Shown here one piece after another: positions 7,202-15,970 of a stretch of DNA of 64,000 bases; position 1 is the first letter of the stretch, and every line of letters starts with the position of its first letter. The stretch is from Streptomyces marincola. Its GTDB lineage: Bacteria > Actinomycetota > Actinomycetes > Streptomycetales > Streptomycetaceae. A model generated the notes under the pieces. It was not told the origin of the DNA. It worked only from the letters and a program-made list of their open reading frames with translations, and ran no database searches. The position numbers and the translations under genes were made by a program. The DNA is taken from assembly GCF_020410765.1 (NCBI RefSeq), contig NZ_CP084541.1, positions 6,254,001 to 6,318,000 of the forward strand, written 5' to 3'.

Positions 7202-8287
7202 TCAGGAGGCCCAGGGCTCCCTGGTGGTGGTGACGGGCGTGCCGGTGCGCGCGGACTCGCTGATCGCCAGCCCGATCAGGTGGTCCTGGCAGCCCTCCGC
7301 GAGCGGGTAGGGCTCCGGGCCCTGCCCGCGCGCCCACGCGCCCGTGCGGCACAGCAGGTCGACGACGGCGAGGTCGTCCTCGGAGAAGGACGCCCCCACG
7401 TAGGCGTTGCGGTACACCACCCGCCCGTCGAAGGATATGTGGTGCAGTTCGCGGCCCTCCAGGTTGAGGTCCGTGCCCGTGGTCCGCCTGGTCAGGGAGG
7501 ACGTCATGGGCGTGCGCGGATCCGCCATGCGCACCACGGTGTCGTCGACGATCTCCCCGAGGGAGCCGCGCACCACCATGCGGCGCGCGCGCAACGGGTT
7601 CCACCACTGGTTGTCGGTGAAGTCGTACAGGGCGGTGCGGCCCCCGAAGTCGAGCAGGGCGAGCGTCGTGGCGGCCTGGCGCGGCGCCAGGTCGTCCGAC
7701 CAGCCGTCCTTGGTCAGCGGGTCGGCCAGCGGCGCGGTGAAGGACCGCGCGGTCACCGTGGCCGGTTCGAAGCCGGTGCCGAGCAGGTGCCTGATCAGGG
7801 ACACCGCGTGGTAGGAGTGCGTGGAGGACAGCTGAACGGACGTCACCTCGCCGACGGCGCCGGCCTCGACGACGGCGCGCCGCGCGACGTGCCCCGGCAT
7901 CAGCGGGTACTGCTCGGCGACTTGGACCAGTCCAGAGCCGCCGGCCGCGCGCCACACCTCGCGCAGTCCCGGCAGGTCGGCCGCGGGCGGCGTCTCGGCG
8001 AGCACCGGTACGCCGAGCGCGACGAGTTCCGCCGTGACCGGGCCGGTCCGCGACCACGGCACGCTCGGCACCACGAACTCCGGTGCGCGGTCGGCCGCGA
8101 CGAGTTCCGCGGCGCTCCGGAACGCGGGCACGCCCCAGGCGGCCGTCACCTCCGCGCCGCGCGCGGCCGTTCGCGTCACCACGCCGGTCACCGCGAGCCG
8201 GTCGGGGAGCGCCCGCGCCAGCCGCAGGAAGAACTCCGCGCGCCAGCCGCTGCCCACGATGCCGAAACGTACGGGGTCCTCGCTCAT
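7202..8287 (-). CDS. Gfo/Idh/MocA family oxidoreductase
   Basis: A 361-residue protein from an ATG preceded by GAGGAGCGAGG; longer upstream starts are less likely. The Rossmann motif VRFGIVGSGWRAEFF is at residues 6-20, and the EKP-like position reads VPVLAETPPA, so the usual lysine is replaced by threonine. This motif lysine normally takes part in catalysis, so the enzyme may have altered chemistry or be non-oxidising. The C-terminal half has SSTHSYHAVSLIRHLLG, containing the His helix. It is transcribed away from the siderophore operon and is only loosely related to the Gfo/Idh protein at 3550. Confidence 0.82.
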   Translation of the reverse strand: MSEDPVRFGIVGSGWRAEFFLRLARALPDRLAVTGVVTRTAARGAEVTAAWGVPAFRSAAELVAADRAPEFVVPSVPWSRTGPVTAELVALGVPVLAETPPAADLPGLREVWRAAGGSGLVQVAEQYPLMPGHVARRAVVEAGAVGEVTSVQLSSTHSYHAVSLIRHLLGTGFEPATVTARSFTAPLADPLTKDGWSDDLAPRQAATTLALLDFGGRTALYDFTDNQWWNPLRARRMVVRGSLGEIVDDTVVRMADPRTPMTSSLTRRTTGTDLNLEGRELHHISFDGRVVYRNAYVGASFSEDDLAVVDLLCRTGAWARGQGPEPYPLAEGCQDHLIGLAISESARTGTPVTTTREPWAS

Positions 8288-8433
8288 GGGCCTCGCTCCT
8301 CGCGTCCGGCCGCGCGGCGGTGTCCGCGCGGGCACAGCGGGCAGGGTACCGACCGGCCGCGCCGTTCAACCGCTCCCGGGCGGCGGCCCGGTGGGATCCG
8401 CGCGCGGCGGGCCGTTTGAAAGCGGAGGAGAGT

Positions 8434-8455
8434 GAGCTTAGGCTAACCTAAGCTC
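8434..8455 (+). promoter_or_regulatory. Iron box (DmdR1/IdeR/DtxR-type operator)
   Basis: A 22-bp near-perfect palindrome, GAGCTTAGG-CTAA-CCTAAGCTC, contains TTAGGCTAACCTAA. This matches the iron-regulator consensus TTAGGTTAGGCTAACCTAA closely. It lies about 50 bases before the lipoprotein start at 8507, so the uptake operon should be repressed when iron is sufficient. Confidence 0.88.
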
Positions 8456-8506
8456 GCGCGATCCGCGCTGCGGCCGTGCAGTCACCGGAACCCATAAGGA
8501 ATACCC

Positions 8507-9556
8507 ATGCCGTCCAGCTCCACCCGCATACGCCGTCAGGCGCTCGCCCTCCCGGCCGCCCTCGCCGCGCTGGCTCTCGCCGTCACCGCCTGCTCGGGCG
8601 AGGAGGAGGAAGACGACACGTCGGCGCCGGCGGCGGAGAGCGGCGGGGCGTTCCCTGTCACCATCGAAAGCGCCCTGGGCGAGGCGGAGATCACCGAGCA
8701 GCCCGAACGGGTCGTCACGCTCGGCCAGGGCTCGGCCGAGACGGCCATCGCGCTCGGGCACACCCCGGTGGGCATCGAGAGCTACGAGTGGGGCAGCGAC
8801 GAGACCGGCTACCTGCCCTGGATCCACGAGGCCGTGACCGAGGCGGGCGACGAGCTGCCGACCCAGTTCACCGGCGGTGAGGAGATCGACTTCGACGCCA
8901 TCCTCGAACTGGAACCCGACGTCATCCTGGCCCCCTGGTCGGGCATCACCCAGGACCAGTACGACATCCTGTCGGACATCGCGCCCACCGTCGCCTACCC
9001 CGACCTGGCGTGGAGCACGAACTGGGACGAGCAGATCGAGCTGATCGCCACCGCGCTCGGCCAGCCGGAGCGCAGCGCCGAGCTGATCGACGGCATCGAG
9101 CAGCAGCTCGCCGACGCCGCCGCGACCCGCCCCGACTACGAGGGCGTCAGCTTCTCGTACATCTACACCTCGGGTCCCGGCACGCTGGGCGTCTTCCTCC
9201 CCGAGGAGCAGCGCGTCGAGATGGTGAGCGGCCTCGGCCTCACCGTCGACCCGGTGGTCGAGACCTTCGAGGAGACCGAGGGCACCGACTCCGCCCTCAT
9301 CGGTCTGGAGAACGCCGAGCAGCTCGCCGAGAGCGACCTGATCTTCACGTTCTACACCGACGCCGAGACCCGCGCCGAGATCGAGGAGCAGCCGCTGTAC
9401 GCCTCGATCCCCGCCATCGAGCGCGGCGCCGTGGTCGCCAGTGACGACAACGCGTTCGTCACCGCCTCCTCGATCATCAACCCGCTGACGGTGCCCTGGG
9501 TCATCGACCGCTACCTGCCGCTGATCGACGAGGCCGTCGCCACCCTCGACGGCTGA
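8507..9556 (+). CDS. Iron-siderophore ABC transporter substrate-binding lipoprotein
   Basis: A 349-residue FecB/FepB-like binding protein. A basic N-terminus, a hydrophobic stretch and the lipobox VTAC (Cys about residue 29) show it is a secreted lipoprotein. The class III binding-protein core follows, with TEQPERVVTLGQGSAETAI and LELEPDVILAPW. The acidic linker after the cysteine (GEEEEDDTS) is typical. It captures a ferric siderophore outside the membrane for the permeases that follow. An AAGGA ribosome site precedes the ATG, and the iron box lies upstream. The identity of the siderophore cannot be read from sequence. Confidence 0.9.
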   Translation: MPSSSTRIRRQALALPAALAALALAVTACSGEEEEDDTSAPAAESGGAFPVTIESALGEAEITEQPERVVTLGQGSAETAIALGHTPVGIESYEWGSDETGYLPWIHEAVTEAGDELPTQFTGGEEIDFDAILELEPDVILAPWSGITQDQYDILSDIAPTVAYPDLAWSTNWDEQIELIATALGQPERSAELIDGIEQQLADAAATRPDYEGVSFSYIYTSGPGTLGVFLPEEQRVEMVSGLGLTVDPVVETFEETEGTDSALIGLENAEQLAESDLIFTFYTDAETRAEIEEQPLYASIPAIERGAVVASDDNAFVTASSIINPLTVPWVIDRYLPLIDEAVATLDG

Positions 9557-9579
9557 CCGCACGACGCCACCGGCTTTCC

Positions 9580-10626
9580 ATGGCCACCACCACCGCAACC
9601 GCCCGGTCGGGCGGCACCGCGCGCAAGCCCGCCGCCGGTGCCGCCCGGCTGGTGTGCGCCCTGCTCGCCGGGCTCGTCCTGCTGACCCTCGCCGTGCTCG
9701 CCAGCGTCATGTTCGGCAGCCGGACGACCTCCTTCTCCGAGGTGCTCGACGTCTGGAACGGCACCGCGGACGACTACGTCGCGACCGTCGTCGAGAGCCG
9801 CTACCCGCGCACCGCCCTCGGCGTCCTCGCCGGGGTCTGCCTCGCCGTCGCCGGCACCCTGATGCAGGGCATCGCCCGCAACCCGCTCGCCGACCCCGGG
9901 CTGCTCGGCATCAACGCGGGTGCCGCCGCCGCGGTCGTGACCGGCACCGCGTTCTTCGGCGCCTCGGGGCAGTCGGCGACCGTCTGGTGGGCGATGCCGG
10001 GCGCGCTGCTGGTCGGGTTCCTCGTGTACGCCATCGGGTCCGCGGGCTCGGGCGGCGCGGGCCTGGTCAGGCTCGTGCTGGCCGGCGCCGTCGTCACCGC
10101 GGTCCTGACCGCCTACATCCAGGCCGTCGCCCTCAGCAAACCCGACACCTTCGACAGCTACCGCTACTGGGTCGTCGGCGCGCTCGGCGGCCGTGACTTC
10201 GACGTGCTGCGGTCGGTCATCGTGTTCGCCGTGGCCGGTCTCGTGCTCGCCCTGCTCCTCGCGCCGGGACTCAACACCCTGGCCCTGGGCGACGAGTCGG
10301 CCTCCTCGCTCGGGGCGAGTCCCGCGCTGGTCCGCTCGGGCGGCCTCGTCGCGGCCACCCTGCTCAGTGCCGCCGCCACCGCGGCCGTGGGCCCGATCGC
10401 GTTCGTCGGCCTGGCCGTCCCGCACATCGTGCGGGCCTTCGCCGGCGTCGACTTCCGGGCGCAGATCGCGTTCTCTGCCGTCGTCGGCCCCACCCTGCTG
10501 CTGCTCGCGGACGTGCTGGGCCGCGTCGTGATGCGCCCGCAGGAACTGATGGTCGGGGTCGTCACCGCCTTCGTCGGCGCCCCCGTCCTGCTGTACGCCG
10601 TGCGGCGGATGAAGGAGAGCACATGA
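9580..10626 (+). CDS. Iron-siderophore ABC transporter permease (FecCD family)
   Basis: A 348-residue membrane protein with about nine or ten hydrophobic segments. The FecCD signatures are LAVAGTLMQGIARNPLADPG near residue 95 and a later AVGPIAFVGLAVPHIVR, which contacts the ATPase. It is the first of two permease subunits that together form the channel. It starts 23 bases after the lipoprotein gene, and its last four bases overlap the start of the second permease (ATGA), indicating one operon. Confidence 0.92.
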   Translation: MATTTATARSGGTARKPAAGAARLVCALLAGLVLLTLAVLASVMFGSRTTSFSEVLDVWNGTADDYVATVVESRYPRTALGVLAGVCLAVAGTLMQGIARNPLADPGLLGINAGAAAAVVTGTAFFGASGQSATVWWAMPGALLVGFLVYAIGSAGSGGAGLVRLVLAGAVVTAVLTAYIQAVALSKPDTFDSYRYWVVGALGGRDFDVLRSVIVFAVAGLVLALLLAPGLNTLALGDESASSLGASPALVRSGGLVAATLLSAAATAAVGPIAFVGLAVPHIVRAFAGVDFRAQIAFSAVVGPTLLLLADVLGRVVMRPQELMVGVVTAFVGAPVLLYAVRRMKEST

Positions 10627-11687
10627 CACGGGCCAGGGCCGCGACCCCGGCCGCGCCACCGCGCCGGGTGCTGACCGCGGGCCGCGCGGTGGCCGTTCCC
10701 GTCAACGTCCCCGCCGTCGTCGTCGGCCTGCTCACCGTGCTGCTGCTCGCGGTCGCGGCCGTCGCCACCCTGGCCCTCGGCCGGCTCGGCATCCCGCCGG
10801 GCGACCTCCCGGGCGCACTCTTCGGCGGCGCGGACGGCAAGGAGGAGTTCGTGCTCGAACGCCTCCGCGGGCCCCGGCTCGTCGTCGCCGTCGCCACCGG
10901 CGCGGCGCTCGGCCTGTCGGGCGCGCTGTTCCAGTCCGTCACCCGCAACCCGCTCGGCAGTCCCGACGTCATCGGGCTCGGCGCGGGCGCCGGCGCGGGC
11001 GCGGCCATCGCGGCGCTGCTGTTTCCCGGGACCGTGCCCGTGCCCGTCGGGGCCGTCGCCGGAGCGGCCCTGGCCGTGGCGCTGGTCTACGTGTCCACGG
11101 GCACCGGGTTCCGCAGCCCCGGGCGGCTCATCATCGCGGGCATCGGCGTGGCCGCCATGGCCGCGGCCGTGACCCAGTACGTCGTGTACGCCGTGGAACG
11201 GGACCGGGCGACCGCGCTGACCGCCTACCTCAACGGCAGCCTCGCCGCGAAGGCGTGGGACGACGCGGTCACCATCTGGGTCGTGCTGCTCGTCGTCGCG
11301 CCGCTGGCCGCCCTCCTCGCGGGGCGCCTGCACGCTGCCGAGATGGGCGACGAGATGGCCGCCGCGCTCGGCGCGGACCCGCAGCGCACCCGGGCCTTCG
11401 CGGTCGTCCTCTCGCTCGTGCTGTCGGCCGGCGCGGTCAGCGTGGCAGGACCGATCGCGTTCGTCGCGCTGACCGCCCCGCAGATCGCGCGGCGCCTGAC
11501 GCGCGGTTCCGGCCCCCATCTCACCCTCGCCGCCCTCATCGGCGCGCTGCTGCTGGTGCTCGCCGACCTCGCCGCGCAGCAACTCCCGATCGCGGAGAAT
11601 CTCCCCGTCGGCATCTACACGCTGGCGTTCGGCGGCGTCTACCTCGGATACCTGCTGACGCGCGAATGGCGAAAGGGAAGTCTGTGA
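10623..11687 (+). CDS. Iron-siderophore ABC transporter permease, second subunit (FecCD family)
   Basis: A 354-residue partner of the preceding permease. LGLSGALFQSVTRNPLGSPD and AGPIAFVALTAPQIARRL are the matching FecCD signatures. The protein has a long Ala/Val-rich N-terminal segment and a C-terminal cytoplasmic tail (LTREWRKGSL). Translation is coupled at both ends: ATGA overlap with the first permease and GTGA overlap with the ATPase gene. Two different permease genes imply a heterodimeric channel like FepD/FepG. Confidence 0.92.
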   Translation: MTRARAATPAAPPRRVLTAGRAVAVPVNVPAVVVGLLTVLLLAVAAVATLALGRLGIPPGDLPGALFGGADGKEEFVLERLRGPRLVVAVATGAALGLSGALFQSVTRNPLGSPDVIGLGAGAGAGAAIAALLFPGTVPVPVGAVAGAALAVALVYVSTGTGFRSPGRLIIAGIGVAAMAAAVTQYVVYAVERDRATALTAYLNGSLAAKAWDDAVTIWVVLLVVAPLAALLAGRLHAAEMGDEMAAALGADPQRTRAFAVVLSLVLSAGAVSVAGPIAFVALTAPQIARRLTRGSGPHLTLAALIGALLLVLADLAAQQLPIAENLPVGIYTLAFGGVYLGYLLTREWRKGSL

Positions 11688-12538
11688 GCACCGAAGCCGC
11701 GCCGCGCCGCGCGAGCCTGGCCGCCAGGGACGTGACGCTCTCCTACGGCGGGACGCCCGTCGTGCGCGAGCTGAGCCTCGACATCCCGCCCGGTGAGCTC
11801 ACGATGATCATCGGGCCGAACGGGTGCGGCAAGTCGACCCTCGTGAAAGCGTTCGCCCGCGTCCTGAAGCCGGAGAGCGGGCGCGTGCTGCTGGACGGCG
11901 CCGACGTCCGCTCGCTGCGCGGCAAGGACGTCGCCCGGCAGGTCGCGCTCCTTCCGCAGAGCCCGCTGGCCCCCGAGGGCATCACGGTGCGCGGGCTCGT
12001 CCGCCGCGGCCGGTACCCGCACCACACGCTGCTGCGGCAGTGGTCGCCGCAGGACGAGACGGCCATCGCCCAGGCGCTGGAGCGCACCGGGCTCACGGAA
12101 CTCGCCGACGCCTCCGCCGCGGAACTCTCCGGCGGGCAGCGCCAGCGGGCGTGGATCGCCATGGTGCTGGCGCAGCAGACGGAGCTGCTGCTGCTTGACG
12201 AGCCGACCACGTTCCTCGACATCGCGCACCAGTACGAGCTGCTTGAGCTGTGCGCCGAACTGCACCGCGAGGGCCGGACGGTCGTCGCCGTGCTGCACGA
12301 CCTGAACCAGGCCGCGCGTTTCGCCACCCACCTGGTGGTGATGCACGCCGGACGCGTCGTCGCCCAGGGGCCGCCGGCCGAGGTGCTGACGGCCGCGCTC
12401 GTGCGGGAGGTGTTCGGCCTCGCGTGCGACATCGTGCCCGACCCGCAGACGCTGACCCCGATGGTGGTGCCGCACGCGCGCCACCCCCGCGTCGGCGTCT
12501 CCGGTGCGCAGGGCGCGCCGGGCCGCGTCGCCCCCTGA
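11684..12538 (+). CDS. Iron-siderophore ABC transporter ATP-binding protein (FepC/FhuC type)
   Basis: A 284-residue ATPase. Walker A is GPNGCGKST near residue 47, the signature is LSGGQRQRAW, and Walker B is LLLLDEPTTFLD, followed by the switch histidine in VLHDLNQA. The last 30 residues are an Ala/Pro/Gly tail. The GTG at 11684 is chosen because AAAGGGAAG sits just before it and it overlaps the permease stop; an ATG at 11666 would also be in frame. It completes the uptake operon 8507-12538, which encodes no siderophore biosynthetic enzyme. Confidence 0.93.
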   Translation: MSTEAAPRRASLAARDVTLSYGGTPVVRELSLDIPPGELTMIIGPNGCGKSTLVKAFARVLKPESGRVLLDGADVRSLRGKDVARQVALLPQSPLAPEGITVRGLVRRGRYPHHTLLRQWSPQDETAIAQALERTGLTELADASAAELSGGQRQRAWIAMVLAQQTELLLLDEPTTFLDIAHQYELLELCAELHREGRTVVAVLHDLNQAARFATHLVVMHAGRVVAQGPPAEVLTAALVREVFGLACDIVPDPQTLTPMVVPHARHPRVGVSGAQGAPGRVAP

Positions 12539-12585
12539 CGGGAGCGGCCCGTCGGCAACCGGGGGCCGCGTTCCCCTGGGGGCGC

Positions 12586-12802
12586 ATGGCGGAGCCAGGG
12601 GAGCCGGCGGCCGGCCGCACGCCGTGGGAACGCGGGCCGACATGTTCGCCCCGGGCTCGGTGCTCTCCTGCGCCTGCCTCGGCCGCAGCCCCTTCGAGTA
12701 CCCGACGCCGCGGAGCCCATCGCCGCCGCCTACGCCGTCGTGCACCGGGCCCCGGACGTCCGCGGGATTCCCGAGCCCCTGCGCGGCAGGGGGCGGCGCG
12801 GT
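12586..12802 (+). pseudogene. Decayed Ser/Thr protein kinase fragment (C-lobe)
   Basis: Pieces of an actinobacterial Ser/Thr kinase C-lobe appear in different frames in the correct order. MAEPGEPAAGRTP resembles the APE region. RADMFAPGSVLSCACLGRSP (about 12630-12690) resembles the conserved D-x-F-A-L-G helix. PDAAEPIAAAYAVVHRAPDV followed by GIPEPLRG (about 12705-12785) resembles the segment before the end of the domain. At least two frame changes are needed to join them, and the catalytic lobe is missing. I read this as a dead kinase gene. Confidence 0.55.
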
Positions 12803-13121
12803 GCGCTGGGAGCACATCGACCCGGAGCCCACGGCCGCGGGACTGGTGCGCGGCCCGCTGACCGGGGCGCTTCTCGGCACCGTCGTCGCGCTCGCCGCGG
12901 CCTGGCAGCAGACGGCCTGCGGCCCGTTCGCCATCGCCCGGCTGTACCTCGCCCTGCCGCACGGACTCCCGCGCAGGCCGATGCCGTTCCTCATCGACGC
13001 CCACGAACGCCGCGGCGTGCTGCGGCGGTCGGGCGCGGTCTACCAGCTGCGCCACATCGAGCCGCAACGGCACCTCGTGGCGGGCGGCCGCAGGACGCGG
13101 GCATCGGCGGACCGCGGGTGA
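12803..13121 (+). pseudogene. C-terminal remnant of a NACHT/STAND-type Streptomyces protein
   Basis: This frame gives VRGPLTGALLGTVVALAAAW, a membrane-like helix, then FAIARLYLALPHGLPRRPMP, FLIDAHERRGVLRRSGAVYQ and LRHIEPQRHL. The order (hydrophobic helix, ARL-W-L-A-x-R-G-LP, DA-RRGVLR-GAVYQFRH) is typical of the tail of large Streptomyces NACHT or HTH-NTPase proteins. All upstream domains are missing, and the frame runs back into the decayed kinase. It is a remnant, possibly of a kinase-NACHT fusion or of two adjacent dead genes. Confidence 0.5.
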
Positions 13122-13187
13122 CGCCGCCCGTCCGCGGTACCTAAGCTGGGGGGCGATTCGGGACACACGAGGACGGACGGGGGCGGC

Positions 13188-13829
13188 ATGCGGCGCGGGC
13201 CGAAGGCGGATGGCCGGAGCGGGGAGCGGTCCCGGCCGGCGGGGGCGGAAGCGGAACGCCGGCTGCCCTGGGGGTGGCTGGCCCCCAGCGTGCTGCTGCT
13301 GTGCGGCATGGCGGTGTGGGGCGTGCTGCGCTACCAGGACCTGCCCGACCGGGTGCCCCAGCACATCGGGCCGGGCGGCGTGGACGCCTGGGCCGACAAG
13401 ACCGTGCTGTCGGCGTTCATCCCCGTCTGGGTCTACGCGGGGCTCACCCTGGCCCTCGCCGGGTGCGTCGCGCTGACCGCCCGCACCACGCCGCGCGACG
13501 AGCTGCCGGAATCGGCGGACCGCTGGTCCGCGGCCATGGCGGCCATGAGCAACCGCCCGGCGAGCAGGGCCTCGGCCCGCCGCCTGGCCAAAGCCCTGTT
13601 GCAGACCAACGCCGTGCTGGGCGTGGCGCTGCTCCCGCTCGCCTGGCTCCAGTGGCGCGGCGTCGAGGCCACCGACGTGCCCGGCTGGGTGCTGCCCGTC
13701 ACCCTCGGCCTCATCCTGCTCTCCACGGCCCCGGTCGCCGTGGCGCGGTGGCACGACCACGGCGAGAGGAAACGGTCCGCCGCCGGACCGGAGCAGCGGA
13801 CCGGCGCCCGCCGCACGGCCGGGGGCTGA
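13188..13829 (+). CDS. DUF1648 domain membrane protein
   Basis: A 213-residue protein with a basic N-terminus and about four membrane segments (residues 30-45, 86-104, 143-158 and 168-184). The segment YQDLPDRVPQHIGPGGVDAW followed by ADK near residues 48-70 is the DUF1648 signature. Such proteins are often encoded next to GntR-type regulators, and here a GntR gene follows about 100 bases downstream on the same strand. Function unknown; related proteins such as SdpI give immunity to a toxin in Bacillus, but nothing here shows that role. Confidence 0.75.
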   Translation: MRRGPKADGRSGERSRPAGAEAERRLPWGWLAPSVLLLCGMAVWGVLRYQDLPDRVPQHIGPGGVDAWADKTVLSAFIPVWVYAGLTLALAGCVALTARTTPRDELPESADRWSAAMAAMSNRPASRASARRLAKALLQTNAVLGVALLPLAWLQWRGVEATDVPGWVLPVTLGLILLSTAPVAVARWHDHGERKRSAAGPEQRTGARRTAGG

Positions 13830-13927
13830 GCCCGCGGGTGCCGGTGGTGGGCGCGGGCCGCGTGGTGCCCGTGGGCTAGATTCCTTGCGGAGGGGCGGAG
13901 CGACTGGCCCCGACGGGAGGCAGCAGC

Positions 13928-14608
13928 ATGGCGACCAGGCCGCAGCGGCAGGTGCTCGCGGAGGTGGCGTACGAACTGATCCGCCGGCGCCTGGTGGATC
14001 ACGAGATCCCACCCGGTTCGCGGATGAACATCAACACCCTCGCCGCCGAACTCGACGTCTCCCCGACCCCGTTGCGCGAGGCCCTGGCCAGACTCGAAGC
14101 CGAGGGGCTGGTCGTCAAGCGCTCCCTCGCCGGGTACGCGGCGGCTCCTCTGCTCGGGCCCCGCGATCTCGACGAGCTGTTCGACGTCCGGCTGCTCCTC
14201 GAACCCGCGGTCGCCGCCCGCGCGGCCGACCGCACGGCGCCCGGCGACCTCGTCCGGCTCGCCGGCACCCTCGCCGAGACGGAGGCGGCCAGGGACGACG
14301 GCAGCCGCGAGTCGATGCTCGTCTACCTGCGCAACGACGCGGCGTTCCACGACGGGATCGCGGCCCTGGGCGGCAACGCGCTGCTGCGCACCACGCTGTG
14401 CCGCCTGCACGCGCACGCCCACCAGTACCGGTTGTTCTTCCGGGCGGGCATGGCGCGCGCGACCCTGGTCGAACACGAGCGCATTCTCCAGGCGTTGCGC
14501 GAGCGGGACGCCGACACGGCGGCGGCCCGCATGCGCACCCACCTGCGCCGCGCCCGCGAGCGGCTGGCCGGCGCGGTGGGGGACGACCACGCGCGGACGG
14601 GCGCCTGA
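13928..14608 (+). CDS. GntR family transcriptional regulator, FadR/FCD subfamily
   Basis: A 226-residue regulator. The winged HTH covers about residues 8-75, with NTLAAELDVSPTPLREALAR as the recognition region. The C-terminal FCD helical domain follows (DLDELFDVRLLLEPAVAARA, then a metal/ligand-binding His pattern DAAFHDGIAALGGN and LVEHERILQAL). FCD regulators bind small carboxylates or sugar acids. It converges on the secreted arabinanase gene at 14648, which has a palindrome in its promoter region; regulation of that gene is possible but unproven. Confidence 0.88.
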   Translation: MATRPQRQVLAEVAYELIRRRLVDHEIPPGSRMNINTLAAELDVSPTPLREALARLEAEGLVVKRSLAGYAAAPLLGPRDLDELFDVRLLLEPAVAARAADRTAPGDLVRLAGTLAETEAARDDGSRESMLVYLRNDAAFHDGIAALGGNALLRTTLCRLHAHAHQYRLFFRAGMARATLVEHERILQALRERDADTAAARMRTHLRRARERLAGAVGDDHARTGA

Positions 14609-14647
14609 GCCGCATCAGGCCGCGCGGCCCGGGCGCCCGGCGCGGGC

Positions 14648-15679
14648 TCAGTGCACGTAGGGCCAGCCGCTCGCGTCCCAGCCGAGCCAGTTGATGCCGA
14701 GCAGCGACCTGCCGTCGTTCGCGTAGTAGTGGTAGGCCAGGATGTCGCTGTCGGCGTCGGCGAACACGTCCTGGTGCCCTGGGCCGTTGATGTTCCCGTG
14801 CCCGGCCAGGATCTCCGTGCCGCCGCCCGAGGTCATCGCCACCCCGTTCCGGTCGCGGTAGGGGCCGGTCACGTTCGTGGACCTGCCCACCATCACGCGG
14901 TAGGTGCTGTCCGCGCCCTGGCAGCACGAGTCGAACGACACGAACAGGTAGTAGTAGCCGCCGCGTTTGAAGATGGTCGGCGCCTCGATCGCGCCGCCGC
15001 CGCGCCCGGCGATGGAGTGCAGGGGGCCGCCGGCGGGCTTCCCCGTCGCCGGGTTCAGTTCCACGAGCTTCAGGCCCGACCAGAAGGAGCCGAACGACAG
15101 CCACCAGCGCCCGTCGTCGTCCACGAGCAGGTGCGGGTCGATGGCGTTGTGGTTGTCCGACCGCGAGGACTCGATCACCAGGCCCCTGTTGGTCCACGTC
15201 CCCGCGTTGCCGCTCGGGCTGGTCGCCAGGAAGATCGCCGAGTGGTTGGAGCCGAAGGTGGAGGCCGAGTAGTACAGGTAGTACTGCCCGTTGTGGTACG
15301 AGAGGTCCGGCGCCCACAGGTTGCGGCTGCCTCCGGTGTACTCCGTCGTCCACGGCGCGCCGCCGGGGAAGACGCTGCCCGCGTTGCGGAACGCCGTCCT
15401 GTCGGTCGACGTCTTCAGGGCGATGTTGTCCCCGGTGTGCGCGACCAGGTAGTCGCCCGAGGGCCGTTTGACGAACGTGGGGTCGTGCACGCCGATGTCG
15501 CCGGTGACAAGCCCGGGGTTCGGGTAGGCGGCGGCGTCGATCCCGTCCTCGGCGCGCGGCAGCCCGGCCGCGCCGGCCGGTGCCGTCACGGCGAGCGCGA
15601 AGACGGCCAGCAGGCAGCCGATCAGCCGGGAGAGGCGCCGGGGCCTGCCCGGTGTGCGATGTCCGTTCGGTCCGCTCAT
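14648..15679 (-). CDS. Secreted glycoside hydrolase family 43, arabinan endo-1,5-alpha-L-arabinanase
   Basis: A 343-residue secreted enzyme. The signal peptide is a basic N-terminus followed by IGCLLAVFALAVTAPAGAAG. The five-bladed GH43 fold shows its three acidic residues: general base Asp66 in VHDPT, modulating Asp181 in AIDPH and acid Glu232 in IEAPT. GPGHQDVFADAD near the end is typical of endo-arabinanases, which cut alpha-1,5-linked arabinan of pectin. There is no carbohydrate-binding module. A 16-bp palindrome about 120 bases upstream is a candidate operator. Confidence 0.9.
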   Translation of the reverse strand: MSGPNGHRTPGRPRRLSRLIGCLLAVFALAVTAPAGAAGLPRAEDGIDAAAYPNPGLVTGDIGVHDPTFVKRPSGDYLVAHTGDNIALKTSTDRTAFRNAGSVFPGGAPWTTEYTGGSRNLWAPDLSYHNGQYYLYYSASTFGSNHSAIFLATSPSGNAGTWTNRGLVIESSRSDNHNAIDPHLLVDDDGRWWLSFGSFWSGLKLVELNPATGKPAGGPLHSIAGRGGGAIEAPTIFKRGGYYYLFVSFDSCCQGADSTYRVMVGRSTNVTGPYRDRNGVAMTSGGGTEILAGHGNINGPGHQDVFADADSDILAYHYYANDGRSLLGINWLGWDASGWPYVH

Positions 15680-15798
15680 TGCGTTGGTCCGACCTTCCTG
15701 TCCGGTGTCGGCGCCTGCCCGTGGCCGGGTTCGCCTCGCGCGGCGGCGCGGCGCTCGCGCGAGGGGTGGGGGATGCGGGCAGATGCCGGCGGCTCGAT

Positions 15799-15814
15799 GT
15801 TCGATATGTCGAAC
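15799..15814 (-). promoter_or_regulatory. Candidate operator upstream of the arabinanase gene
   Basis: GTTCGA-TATG-TCGAAC is a 16-bp palindrome with perfect 6-bp arms. It lies in an A/T-richer patch about 120 bases before the arabinanase start. The sequence is of the kind bound by GntR or LacI proteins; the regulator is unknown. Confidence 0.5.
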
Positions 15815-15970
15815 GGCATTCGTAATACTGGGCGGACCGTAGAGCAGCCTCCAGGGGCCGTCAACCCCCGCCGCACGCCGCGCGGTTGACCGCCGGCGCC
15901 CGCGCCGGGCGCCGCCCCGGCCCCCGCGCGCGACGCGGAACGCGGGTGCTGCCGGGGCGGCGTCCCGGGG

